Source: Streptomyces antimicrobicus (GTDB taxonomy: Bacteria > Actinomycetota > Actinomycetes > Streptomycetales > Streptomycetaceae). Taken from it: DNA of 64,000 bases. Under the pieces are notes generated by a model. The model searched no databases. It was not told where the DNA came from and saw only the letters and a program-made list of their open reading frames with translations. Made by a program: the position numbers and the translations under genes. The stretch covers positions 1 to 64,000 of the forward strand of contig NZ_JAJAUY010000003.1 in assembly GCF_020532625.1 (NCBI RefSeq). The letters are read 5' to 3'. Shown piece by piece: positions 25,731-33,430 of the stretch; position 1 is the stretch's first letter; the number at the start of each line of letters is the position of its first letter.

Positions 25731-25943
25731 GTGCGCGGGATCTCGCGTGACGTCAGACCTGGAGCGGGATCCGATGTCAGCCTTCAGGCGTACGGGACCC
25801 TGACGGAAGGCTGATCCGGCCGGCGGCCCGGCGGTTTTCCACAGGGCCGTGCACGACCCTTGACGTGATCTCCGGGCATTGTCACATTCATCAGTGTCAA
25901 CTTACGGGCGCGTACGGTTCCACGGACGAAACGGACGGCGGAC

Positions 25944-26789
25944 ATGGCAGGGGACACCAGGCAACTCTCCGCGGATCTGCGCGGGTTCAAGGAAGTGCAG
26001 CAGCTCGCGTACGCCTGCGCGGAGGCCGTCGCGGCGCGGCTGAAGCCCGGGATCACCGAGCGCGAGGCCGCACGGATGCAGCGCGAGTGGCTGCGCGAGC
26101 GCGGTGTGCGGGACTGGTTCCACCTGCCCTTCGCCTGGTTCGGCGACCGCACCGCGTTCGTGGACTTCAAGATCCCGCTCCAGTTCTTCCCGACGGGGCG
26201 CAGGCTGGAGCCGGGGATGCCGTTCATCCTGGACGCGGCGCCGATCTACCGGGGCTACACGGCCGACATCGGCTACTCGGGCAGCCTCGGCCTCAATCCG
26301 GTCCAGGACCGGCTGATGAGCGATCTGCGCGAGCACCGCGAGCTGATCCTCACCGAGGTGCGCGAACGGCGCTCGCTGCGGGAGATATACGAGGACGTCG
26401 AGCGGCTCATGGTTCGGCAGGGCCATGCCAACCGGCACCGGGCCTACCCCTTCGGGGTGATCGCGCACAAGGTGGACCGGGTGAAGGAGCGGCGCTGGTC
26501 GCCGACGGTGTTCGGGTTCGGGACCCAGGCCCTCAAGGGGCTGGCCGGGGACGCGCTGCACGGGCACCGGGAGGGCTGGTCACCGCTGTGGAGCCCGTAC
26601 AAGTTCTCCGACCACCCGCCGCAGCCGGGGCTGTGGGCGGTCGAACCGCACCTGGGCTTCCGGGGTACGGGGGCGAAGTTCGAGGAGATCCTGGTCGTCA
26701 CCGACTCCCGGGATCCCGAGGAGAGCGCGTTCTGGCTGGACGACGATCTGCCGCACGTGCGGCGCTGGGCGGAGGAGAGGGCGGCATGA
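25944..26789 (+). CDS. M24-family metallopeptidase (aminopeptidase-P-like)
   Basis: A 281-residue protein with only the pita-bread catalytic domain. The putative metal ligands are LDAAPIYRGYTADIGY (two Asp), GVIAHKVD (His), WAVEPHLGF (Glu) and KFEEILVVT (Glu). The residues around the His and first Glu differ from classical Xaa-Pro peptidases, so substrate range may differ. Its ATGA overlap with the following gene implies translational coupling with the hydrolase-dehydrogenase fusion. A TTGACG at 25860-25865 may be a -35 box; a DnaA-box-like TTTTCCACA lies at 25835-25843. Confidence 0.82.
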   Translation: MAGDTRQLSADLRGFKEVQQLAYACAEAVAARLKPGITEREAARMQREWLRERGVRDWFHLPFAWFGDRTAFVDFKIPLQFFPTGRRLEPGMPFILDAAPIYRGYTADIGYSGSLGLNPVQDRLMSDLREHRELILTEVRERRSLREIYEDVERLMVRQGHANRHRAYPFGVIAHKVDRVKERRWSPTVFGFGTQALKGLAGDALHGHREGWSPLWSPYKFSDHPPQPGLWAVEPHLGFRGTGAKFEEILVVTDSRDPEESAFWLDDDLPHVRRWAEERAA

Positions 26790-28558
26790 GCGGGACGATC
26801 TTGGTAGGGGCGCGTGAGCGCCGGGTGCGGACGGGCGGGATCGAGCTGTGCGTCGCCGAGCTCGGCGAGCCGGGCCGGCCGACGGTGGTGCTCGTCCACG
26901 GCTACCCCGACAGCAAGGAGGTGTGGTCGGAGGTCGCCGAGCGGCTGGCCTCCCGGTTCCACGTCGTGCTCTACGACGTCCGTGGCCACGGCCGCTCCGA
27001 GGCGCCGGTGCCGCTGCGCGGCGGGTTCACCCTGGAGAAGCTGACCGACGACTTCCTGGCCGTCGTGGACGCCGTGAGCCCCGACCGGCCGGTGCACCTG
27101 GTGGGCCACGACTGGGGCTCCGTCCAGGGCTGGGAGTTCGCCACGGTCCGGCGGACGGAGGGCCGGATCGCGTCGTTCACCTCGATGTCGGGGCCTTCCC
27201 TGGACCACTTCGGGCACTGGATCAAGCAGCGGATGAGCCGTCCCACCCCGCGCCGGGCCGCGCAGTTGCTGGGGCAGGGGGCCCGGTCCTGGTACGTGTA
27301 CATGCTGCACACCCCGGTGCTGCCGGAGCTCGCCTGGCGCGGGCCGCTCGGCAAGCGCTGGCCGAGGCTGCTGGAGCGCGGCGAGAAGCTGCCCGCCGGT
27401 GGCGGCTACCCGACGGCGTCCCTGCCCGAGGACGCCGCGCACGGCGCCTGGCTCTACCGCGACAACGTCCGGGCCAGGCTGCGCCGGCCGCGGGCCGACG
27501 CCTTCGCACACGTACCGGTGCAGCTGATCACCCCGACCGGGGACGCCTTCCTCTCCGAGCGGCTGTACGACGACCTGGAGCGGTGGGCACCGCAGCTCGT
27601 GCGCCGCACCCTGCCCGCCAGGCACTGGATCCCGCGGACCCGGCCCGATCAGCTGGCCTCCTGGATCACGGAGTTCGTCACCGCGACGGAGGACCCGGGT
27701 CCGGCGCCGGCGTCGACCGGCACGGGCAAGTACGCCGACCGGTTCGGCGGGCAGCTGGTGCTGGTCACCGGCGCGGCCAGTGGCATCGGGCGGGCCACGG
27801 CCTTCGCGTTCGCCGAGGCCGGCGCGCGGGTGGTGGCCGTGGACCGGGACGCCGCGGGTGCGGCGCGCACGGCCGAGATGGCACGGCTGATCGGTGCACC
27901 CCAGGCCTGGGGCGCGTGCGTGGACGTCAGCGACGAGCAGGCGATGGAAAAGCTCGCGGCGCAGGTGGCCGCGGAGTACGGCGTGGTGGACGTCCTGGTC
28001 AACAACGCCGGCATCGGGCTCTCGGGCTCCTTCCTCGACACCACCTCGGAGGACTGGAAGAAGGTCCTGGACGTCAATCTGTGGGGCGTCATCCACGGCT
28101 GCCGGATCTTCGGCCGGCAGATGGCCGAGCGCGGTCAGGGCGGACACATCGTCAACACCGCTTCGGCCGCCGCCTACCTGCCGTCGAAGACGCTGCCGGC
28201 GTACAGCACCTCGAAGGCGGCGGTGCTGATGCTGTCGGAGTGCCTGCGGGCGGAGCTGGCGTCGAAGTCCATCGGGGTGTCCGCGATCTGCCCGGGCATC
28301 GTCAACACCAACATCACCGCCACGGCCCGGTTCGCCGGGGTGGACGAGGCGGAGGAGAAGCGGCGCCAGGAGCGGTCCTCCCGGCTGTACGGGCTGCGCA
28401 ACTTCCCCCCGGAGAAGGTGGCGGAGGCGATCGTCGAAGCGGTGGTGCACAACCGGGCCGTGGTCCCGGTGACGCCTGAGGCCAAGGGAGCCCGCTGGAT
28501 ATCCCGCTTCGCGCCGGGCGCGCTGCGGGCGCTGGCGAAGCTGGAGCCCCGGCTGTGA
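26786..28558 (+). CDS. Alpha/beta hydrolase-SDR fusion oxidoreductase (EphD-like)
   Basis: A 590-residue fusion. Residues 1-300 form an alpha/beta hydrolase of epoxide-hydrolase type: VLVHGYPDSKEVW (oxyanion HGxP), YDVRGHGRS, the nucleophile elbow VGHDWGSVQGW (Asp) and a late LPARHWIPRTRPDQ (His). Residues 315-590 form a short-chain dehydrogenase: VTGAASGIGRATA (NAD(P) site), VDVLVNNAGIGLSG and the catalytic YSTSKAA. The same fusion is known as EphD in mycobacteria, where it acts on mycolic acids; Streptomyces lack mycolates, so another lipid is likely. It is coupled by ATGA to the M24 peptidase and followed by merR. Confidence 0.88.
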   Translation: MSGTILVGARERRVRTGGIELCVAELGEPGRPTVVLVHGYPDSKEVWSEVAERLASRFHVVLYDVRGHGRSEAPVPLRGGFTLEKLTDDFLAVVDAVSPDRPVHLVGHDWGSVQGWEFATVRRTEGRIASFTSMSGPSLDHFGHWIKQRMSRPTPRRAAQLLGQGARSWYVYMLHTPVLPELAWRGPLGKRWPRLLERGEKLPAGGGYPTASLPEDAAHGAWLYRDNVRARLRRPRADAFAHVPVQLITPTGDAFLSERLYDDLERWAPQLVRRTLPARHWIPRTRPDQLASWITEFVTATEDPGPAPASTGTGKYADRFGGQLVLVTGAASGIGRATAFAFAEAGARVVAVDRDAAGAARTAEMARLIGAPQAWGACVDVSDEQAMEKLAAQVAAEYGVVDVLVNNAGIGLSGSFLDTTSEDWKKVLDVNLWGVIHGCRIFGRQMAERGQGGHIVNTASAAAYLPSKTLPAYSTSKAAVLMLSECLRAELASKSIGVSAICPGIVNTNITATARFAGVDEAEEKRRQERSSRLYGLRNFPPEKVAEAIVEAVVHNRAVVPVTPEAKGARWISRFAPGALRALAKLEPRL

Positions 28559-28707
28559 CAGAGCACGGCACGGGCGTACCGGGCTCCGACGGGCGGTCGT
28601 ACCATCCCTCGCAGGAGGGCTCGCCGCATGGCGCGGTCGCGTCTTCGGCGCTCCCGCCTGCGGCCCCGGCCGCGTCGGGTGCGGCCGGCCGAGCCGCCGT
28701 GGCGTAG
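28555..28707 (+). CDS. Small ORF (50 codons) in frame with merR, possibly a severed N-terminal extension
   Basis: A GTG at 28555 overlaps the stop of the fusion gene (GTGA) and opens 50 codons ending at TAG 28705-28707. The frame is the same as merR, whose start follows a few bases later. The peptide begins with Thr-Glu-His-Gly and becomes Ala/Pro/Gly-rich. It might be a translated coupling peptide, or a former N-terminal extension of MerR cut by a nonsense mutation, or chance. No family resemblance is seen. Confidence 0.25.
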   Translation: MTEHGTGVPGSDGRSYHPSQEGSPHGAVASSALPPAAPAASGAAGRAAVA

Positions 28708-28716
28708 GGAGTGGAC

Positions 28717-29655
28717 GTGTCGGATCAGGCGGTGGCCGAGTACCGGATCGAGGATCTGGCGCACCACAGCGGGGCGACGGTGCGCACGATCCGCGCGTAC
28801 CAGGACCGGGGGCTGCTGCCCAAGCCGGAGCGCCGCGGCCGGTCCAACGTCTACCGGGACACGCATCTGGCGCGGCTGCGGCAGATCGCCGACCTGCTGG
28901 ACCGCGGCTACACCCTGGCCTCCATCAAGGAGTTGCTGGAGGCCTGGGACGCCGGCCGCGGGCTGGGCGGGGTGCTGGGGCTGGTCGCCGAGGTGCAGGG
29001 CCCGTGGACGGACGAGGAGGCGGCGCGGATCTCGCGGCAGGAACTGGACCGGCGGTTCGGTGGCCTGCCCGACGACGCGGCGGTGGACGAGGCCTGCGAG
29101 CTGGGGGTGCTGGAGCGGATCCCGGGGCGCCCGGAGGAGTTCCTGGTGCCCTCTCCGCAGGAGCTGGCGGTGGCGGCCGAGCTGTACGCGGCCGGGGTGC
29201 CGCTGAATGCCATCACCGGGCATCTGCGGGAGCTGCGCGGTCAGGTGGAGCACATCGCGTCGCGGTTCCTGGAGTTCACCACCGAGCACGTCTTCGCCCG
29301 CTACCTGGGGCACGTACCGCCGACGGACGCGGACGCCGCGGAGGCCGCCACGATGGTGCGGCGGCTGCGGCCGCTGGCGCAGCAGACGGTGGACGCGGAG
29401 CTGGCGCGGGCGATGCGGCTGTTCGCCACGCGCCATCTGCAGCGACACCTCGGGGCGGGCGGGGCCGTGAGCCAGCCGGGCTCGGCAGCGGTGGCCCTGC
29501 CGGCCGCGACGGTACGGGCGGTGCAGGATCTGGTGGGGGCCGAGCACGTCGCGGCGTTCGTCCGGGCCGCCACGGAGCGGGAGCTCCAGGCCCGGACGAT
29601 GAACGACCTCGCCCGGCGGGGCGGGGCGCAGGGCCCGGTGGGGGCCGAGAGCTAG
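28717..29655 (+). CDS. MerR-family transcriptional regulator
   Basis: A 312-residue regulator. The winged HTH is at the N-terminus (YRIEDLAHHSGATVRTIRAYQDRGLLPKP, then RSNVYRDTHLARLRQIADLLDRGYTLASIKELLEAW). The 210-residue C-terminal part is long for MerR and mostly helical, with no recognised effector domain. The GTG at 28717 has GGGA 6 bases upstream; the in-frame GTG at 28711 is too close to that site. The gene follows the fusion enzyme and probably regulates it or itself; no spaced MerR operator was identified. Confidence 0.85.
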   Translation: MSDQAVAEYRIEDLAHHSGATVRTIRAYQDRGLLPKPERRGRSNVYRDTHLARLRQIADLLDRGYTLASIKELLEAWDAGRGLGGVLGLVAEVQGPWTDEEAARISRQELDRRFGGLPDDAAVDEACELGVLERIPGRPEEFLVPSPQELAVAAELYAAGVPLNAITGHLRELRGQVEHIASRFLEFTTEHVFARYLGHVPPTDADAAEAATMVRRLRPLAQQTVDAELARAMRLFATRHLQRHLGAGGAVSQPGSAAVALPAATVRAVQDLVGAEHVAAFVRAATERELQARTMNDLARRGGAQGPVGAES

Positions 29656-29989
29656 GACGGGCCAGTGGCCGGAGAGAGGCCGGTGGGGCGAGGGAGGGCC
29701 GGTGGCCGGGAGGGGATCAGGTGGCCCATGTGGCGCAAGGTTCCACAGGTCTGCGCCACTGAGTCCACAGGGCGGATCGCCTGTTCGGTGACAATTACCG
29801 GCGAATCGGCTGTGGACAAGTGACTCTTCCTGTGGACGAGTGCGGTGTCACATCCTCACGTGTCACACGCTCGCGCGTCACATCGTCCCGCGTCCGACCC
29901 TCGGGTGCCCCCTCGTCCGGCGTCCGACCCCCGCGTGTCCCCTCGTCACGCGTCGTACGGCCCGGCGCCGTACCGGCATGCGCTGGACC
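29656..29989. other. 334-bp intergenic region: DnaA boxes and tandem repeats
   Basis: This gap holds four DnaA-box-like 9-mers: GGTTCCACA at 29739-29747, GAGTCCACA at 29761-29769, a perfect minus-strand TTGTCCACA at 29811-29819 and a near-perfect minus-strand TCGTCCACA at 29831-29839. A 15-bp tandem array follows (separate entry). The first 80 bases hold repeated GGCCGGTGG-type words. An ORF over the repeats is probably spurious. Confidence 0.65.
29845..29964. repeat. Degenerate 15-bp tandem repeat, about 8 copies
   Basis: Copies start at 29845, 29860, 29875, 29890, 29905, 29920, 29935 and 29950. The first is GTGTCACATCCTCAC and the third GCGTCACATCGTCCC; the last is half degenerate. Consensus is roughly GYGTCNNMYCNTCNC, with GYGT at the start of each unit best kept. 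The array lies between DnaA boxes and the aquaporin stop codon. Read in one frame it would give pentapeptides such as VTSSR, but codon use does not support a gene. Confidence 0.8.
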
Positions 29990-30733
29990 TCAACTGACCA
30001 CTTCGTAGTCGCTGTTGCTCGGCACCGCGCCGGTCCGCAGCGTCCTCCGGCCCCCGTAGAGAACGCCCGCGAGGACCAGGCCGAGGACTCCGCCGAGGAG
30101 CTGCGCCGCCACGAAACCGGGCAGCGACTGCGGCGCGATCCCGGTGAAGGAGTCGGTGAAGGCGCGGCCGACGGTGCCCGCCGGGTTCGCGAAGGACCCG
30201 GACGAGGTGAACCAGATGGCGGCGGCGATGTACGCGGCGACGGCCGCCGGGACGAGCCTCGGCCGACCGATCCGCCCGAGGCCCTGGATGACGAGGACCA
30301 GTCCGGCGGTGGCGACCACCTCACCGACCAGCAGGTGCCCGCCTTCGCGGACCTGGGTCGCCAGGCTGCCGGGCACCCGGCCGAACATGACCTCGGCGAG
30401 CACGGCCCCGCCGACAGCACCTGCGGTCTGCGCGGCGGCGTAGACGAGAGCCTCGCGGCCGGTGAGCCCCTCGGCGTCGGCGCCGGTGCGGCGGCCCCAC
30501 CAGGCGGTGAGGGTGACCACCGGGTTGAGGTGGGCACCCGAGAGCGGACCGAACAAGGTGATGATCAGACCGAGTCCGATCGCGGAGGCGAGCGAGTTGG
30601 CCACGAGCGCGACGCCGGTGTCCGCGCTGAGGGCGGCCGCCTGGATGCCGGATCCGATCACGACGACGAGCAGGCCGGCGGTGCCGACGAACTCGGCCGC
30701 AGCACGGCGCCGCAGTGAACCGCGGTAAGACAT
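29990..30733 (-). CDS. Aquaporin / MIP-family channel
   Basis: A 247-residue membrane channel with six helices. The two half-helix motifs are LNPVVTL (NPV, near residue 70) and FANPAGTV (NPA, near 183), so the first motif departs from the canonical NPA. It should conduct water, glycerol or a neutral metalloid hydroxide; the altered first motif often marks non-water substrates, but this is inference. No arsenic genes are adjacent. The ATG at 30733 has AGGGGGAA upstream. An AT-rich region with CGGAA/TTCCG repeats lies upstream. Confidence 0.88.
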   Translation of the reverse strand: MSYRGSLRRRAAAEFVGTAGLLVVVIGSGIQAAALSADTGVALVANSLASAIGLGLIITLFGPLSGAHLNPVVTLTAWWGRRTGADAEGLTGREALVYAAAQTAGAVGGAVLAEVMFGRVPGSLATQVREGGHLLVGEVVATAGLVLVIQGLGRIGRPRLVPAAVAAYIAAAIWFTSSGSFANPAGTVGRAFTDSFTGIAPQSLPGFVAAQLLGGVLGLVLAGVLYGGRRTLRTGAVPSNSDYEVVS

Positions 30734-30759
30734 GGGTTCCCCCTGAGCAGAAGTGGTTT

Positions 30760-30785
30760 CGGAAAATATATTCCGTATCACGGAA
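30760..30785. promoter_or_regulatory. CGGAA-TTCCG-CGGAA triple half-site, candidate operator
   Basis: In the shared upstream region of the divergent aquaporin and kptA genes, CGGAA (30760-30764), TTCCG (30771-30775) and CGGAA (30781-30785) alternate with 6- and 5-base AT-rich spacers. This gives two overlapping inverted repeats. The site lies 27-52 bases before the aquaporin ATG, where a repressor would block transcription. The regulator is not identified. Confidence 0.45.
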
Positions 30786-30877
30786 GATCGGTAGAGTCGT
30801 CCCGCCCCTCGTCCCCGTGGGCAGGTCCGGCGGAATTCAGCTGCTGGGGAGCCCGCGCACCAGGCAGGCTGGGTGCC

Positions 30878-31417
30878 ATGGACGAACGACGCACCGTGAA
30901 GGTGTCCAAATACGTCTCGAAACACCTGCGGCACCAGCCGGAACGCATCGGACTGGTGCTCGACGCCCAGGGTTGGGTCGAGATCGACGACCTGCTGGGC
31001 GCCGCGGCCGCGCACGGCTTCCCCTTCACCCGCGCCGAGCTCGACCACGTCGTCGCCGCCAACGACAAGCAGCGCTTCGCCGTCGACGGCACCCGCATCC
31101 GGGCCAACCAGGGCCACACCGTGCCCGTCGACCTCGACCTGCCGCCGGCCGAGCCGCCCGCGTACCTCTACCACGGCACCGTCCCCGCCGCCCTGGACGC
31201 CATCCGCGCCGAGGGGCTCCTCCCGATGCGCCGCCACCACGTGCACCTCTCGCCCGACCGCGAGACCGCGACCCGGGTGGGGGCGCGCCGCGGGCGCCCC
31301 GTCGTGCTCGGCGTGGCCGCGGGCGCGATGCACGCCGACGGCCACGTGTTCCGGGTCAGCGCCAACGGCGTGTGGCTCGTGGACGCCGTACCGCCGCGCT
31401 ACCTGCGGTTCTCCTGA
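30878..31417 (+). CDS. kptA: RNA 2'-phosphotransferase (Tpt1/KptA family)
   Basis: A 179-residue enzyme of the family that removes a 2'-phosphate from RNA using NAD, leaving ADP-ribose 1'',2''-cyclic phosphate. Motifs are VSKYVSKHLRHQPERIGL with the conserved Arg/His, the winged-helix domain to about 90, then LYHGTVPAALDAIRAEGL, RRHHVHLSPDRETATRVG and VFRVSANGVWLVDAVPPRYL. Full length. Bacteria lack the eukaryotic tRNA splicing substrate, so the natural substrate is unknown. The ATG at 30878 follows the motif boundary without a strong ribosome-binding site. Confidence 0.92.
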   Translation: MDERRTVKVSKYVSKHLRHQPERIGLVLDAQGWVEIDDLLGAAAAHGFPFTRAELDHVVAANDKQRFAVDGTRIRANQGHTVPVDLDLPPAEPPAYLYHGTVPAALDAIRAEGLLPMRRHHVHLSPDRETATRVGARRGRPVVLGVAAGAMHADGHVFRVSANGVWLVDAVPPRYLRFS

Positions 31418-31573
31418 TCCCGGCGGCGGACCCGCCGGAGGTTTTCCACAGGCTTCGTAACCCGCGGGAGATTGTCGGCGCCGCGCCCTACTCTTCTGAT
31501 CGTCCAGGCATCGATGAGGGGGGAACCTCGCGATCGCCGAACCACGCATTGCGCTCACGCGAGGTGACGCCCC

Positions 31574-33430
31574 ATGACATCCACCCACCCGACCGCACAA
31601 CCGTCCGAGGTCAACAACTTCCAGGTCGACCTGCGCGGCCTGGTCGACCTGCTCTCCCACCACCTCTACTCCAGCCCGCGCGTCTACGTCCGCGAGCTGC
31701 TGCAGAACGCCGTCGACGCGGTGACCGCACGGCACGCGCACGAGCCCGGGGCCGAGGTCCGCATCCGCCTCCGGGCGGCCGACGGCCACGTGTCGATCGA
31801 GGACAGCGGCATCGGCCTGACCGCCGACGAGGCCCACTCCCTGCTGGCCACCATCGGCCGCAGCTCCAAGCGTGGCGGACAGCACGGCCTGGAGACCGCG
31901 CGCCGCGAGTTCCTCGGCCAGTTCGGCATCGGCCTGCTCGCCTGCTTCGTCGTGGCCCGCCAGATCCGGGTCGTCACCCGCTCCGCCCGCGATCCCCGGG
32001 CGCTCCCGGTCGAATGGCTCGCCACGGACGACGGCTCGTACACCGTCCGCGAGCTGCCGCACGAGGCCCGCACCGAGCCCGGCACCACCGTCCACCTGCA
32101 GGCCCGCCCGGGCGCCGAGGAATGGCTCGTGCCCGCCACCGTCGAGCGGCTCGCCCGCGACTTCGGCAGTCTGCTGCCGTACGACATCACCTTCGACGAC
32201 GGCCGGGGCGGCGAGCCACGCCCGATCACGGACCGCCCGGCCGTCTGGGACCGCCCCTACCCCACCCCCGCGGCCCGCCGGGTCGCGCTCGCCGGGCACT
32301 GCGCCGACCTCTTCGGCTTCACCCCGCTCGACAGCATCGACCTCGACCTGCCGGTCGCCGGTGTCCGCGGTGTGGCGTACGTGCTGCCCGACCCCACCAG
32401 CCCCGCCCACCGGGCCGGCCACCGGGTCCACCTCAAGGGCATGCTGCTCACCGACCAGGCCGACAACCTGCTGCCCGACTGGGCCTTCTTCGTCCGGGCC
32501 GTCCTCGACACCGACGCGCTGCGGCCCACCGCCTCCCGCGAGAACCTCTACGACGACGAGACGCTGGCCGCCGTCCGCGACGCCCTCGGCGCGCGCGTGC
32601 GCGGCTGGCTGACCGAGCTCGCCGCGAGTGAACCGGAGCGGCTGGCCGCCTTCTTGAACGTGCACCATCTCGGCGTGAAGTCGCTGGCCCGGCACGACGC
32701 CGAACTGCTCGGGCTGATGCTGCCGTGGCTGCCGTTCGAGACGAGCGACGGTTCGATGAGCCTGGAGGAGTTCGCCGCCGCGCACTCCGAGATCCACTTC
32801 ACCCGCACGGTGGAGGAGTTCCGCCAGATCGCCCCGATAGCGGCGGCCCATGGGCTGGGTGTGGTCAACGCCGGCTACACCTACGACGCGGACCTGCTGG
32901 CGCTGCTGCCCTCCGTCCGGCCCGGCCTGAAGGTCACCGAACTGGACGCGGGAGCCGTCACCGACCGGCTGGACCCGGTCCCCACCTCGGCCGAACTGGC
33001 CCTGGCGGGCTTCCTGTCCACCGCCCGCACCCGCCTGGAGCCGCAGAGCTGCGACGTGGTGCTGCGCGCCTTCCAGCCGGTGTCCGTCCCGGCCCTCTAC
33101 CTCGACGACCGGCAGGCCCGCCAGGAGCGCGACCGCGCCGTCGCCGAGGAGAACGCCGACGACCTGTGGGCCGGCATCCTCGGCTCGCTGCGCGGCTCCG
33201 CGCCACGCGCCCGCCTGGTCCTCAACCACAACAACCCGCTGGTCCGGCGGCTCGCCGCGCTGCCCGACGCGCAGCTGACCGGCACGGCCGTCGAATCCCT
33301 GTACGGGCAGGCGCTGCTGATGTCCCAGCGTCCGCTGCGCCCCGCCGACTCCACCCTGCTCAACCGGGCCTTCCTCGGGCTCCTGGAATGGGCCACCCAC
33401 TCCGTCACCGGCCAGGAGGACCCCAAGTGA
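31574..33430 (+). CDS. HSP90-family ATPase, divergent HtpG-like
   Basis: A 618-residue protein. The GHKL ATPase domain has SPRVYVRELLQNAVDAV (N-box, near 35-50), EDSGIGLTADEAHSLLATIG and RREFLGQFGIGLLACFVVAR. A middle domain contains LRPTASRENLYDDE, matching the R-A-S-R-E-N-L element of HSP90, and the C-terminus has LVLNHNNPLVRRLAALPD as in HSP90 dimerisation domains. It is shorter in the middle than classical HtpG. It overlaps the TPR-type gene by 4 bp, so the two products are probably partners. GAGGTG at 31560-31565 precedes the ATG. A TTTTCCACA lies at 31442-31450. Confidence 0.85.
   Translation: MTSTHPTAQPSEVNNFQVDLRGLVDLLSHHLYSSPRVYVRELLQNAVDAVTARHAHEPGAEVRIRLRAADGHVSIEDSGIGLTADEAHSLLATIGRSSKRGGQHGLETARREFLGQFGIGLLACFVVARQIRVVTRSARDPRALPVEWLATDDGSYTVRELPHEARTEPGTTVHLQARPGAEEWLVPATVERLARDFGSLLPYDITFDDGRGGEPRPITDRPAVWDRPYPTPAARRVALAGHCADLFGFTPLDSIDLDLPVAGVRGVAYVLPDPTSPAHRAGHRVHLKGMLLTDQADNLLPDWAFFVRAVLDTDALRPTASRENLYDDETLAAVRDALGARVRGWLTELAASEPERLAAFLNVHHLGVKSLARHDAELLGLMLPWLPFETSDGSMSLEEFAAAHSEIHFTRTVEEFRQIAPIAAAHGLGVVNAGYTYDADLLALLPSVRPGLKVTELDAGAVTDRLDPVPTSAELALAGFLSTARTRLEPQSCDVVLRAFQPVSVPALYLDDRQARQERDRAVAEENADDLWAGILGSLRGSAPRARLVLNHNNPLVRRLAALPDAQLTGTAVESLYGQALLMSQRPLRPADSTLLNRAFLGLLEWATHSVTGQEDPK

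Noticed and set aside
25835-25843. Single TTTTCCACA (also at 31442-31450)
   Set aside because: Isolated DnaA-box-like 9-mers; without neighbours they cannot be called functional.
28628-29206. ATG at 28628 behind AGGAGG, opening a 192-codon frame over merR
   Set aside because: The ribosome-binding-like sequence is good, but the product is an Arg-rich shadow of merR. MerR motifs are in another frame.
29855-29865. CTCACGTGTCA, similar to parS
   Set aside because: Lacks the flanking GTTT/AAAC; only the CACGTG core is shared, and it belongs to the tandem repeat.
29820-30008. A 62-codon ORF encoding pentapeptide repeats such as VTSSR
   Set aside because: It is the translation of a 15-bp DNA tandem repeat; no ribosome-binding site, and it overlaps the aquaporin stop. 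Treated as a DNA repeat.
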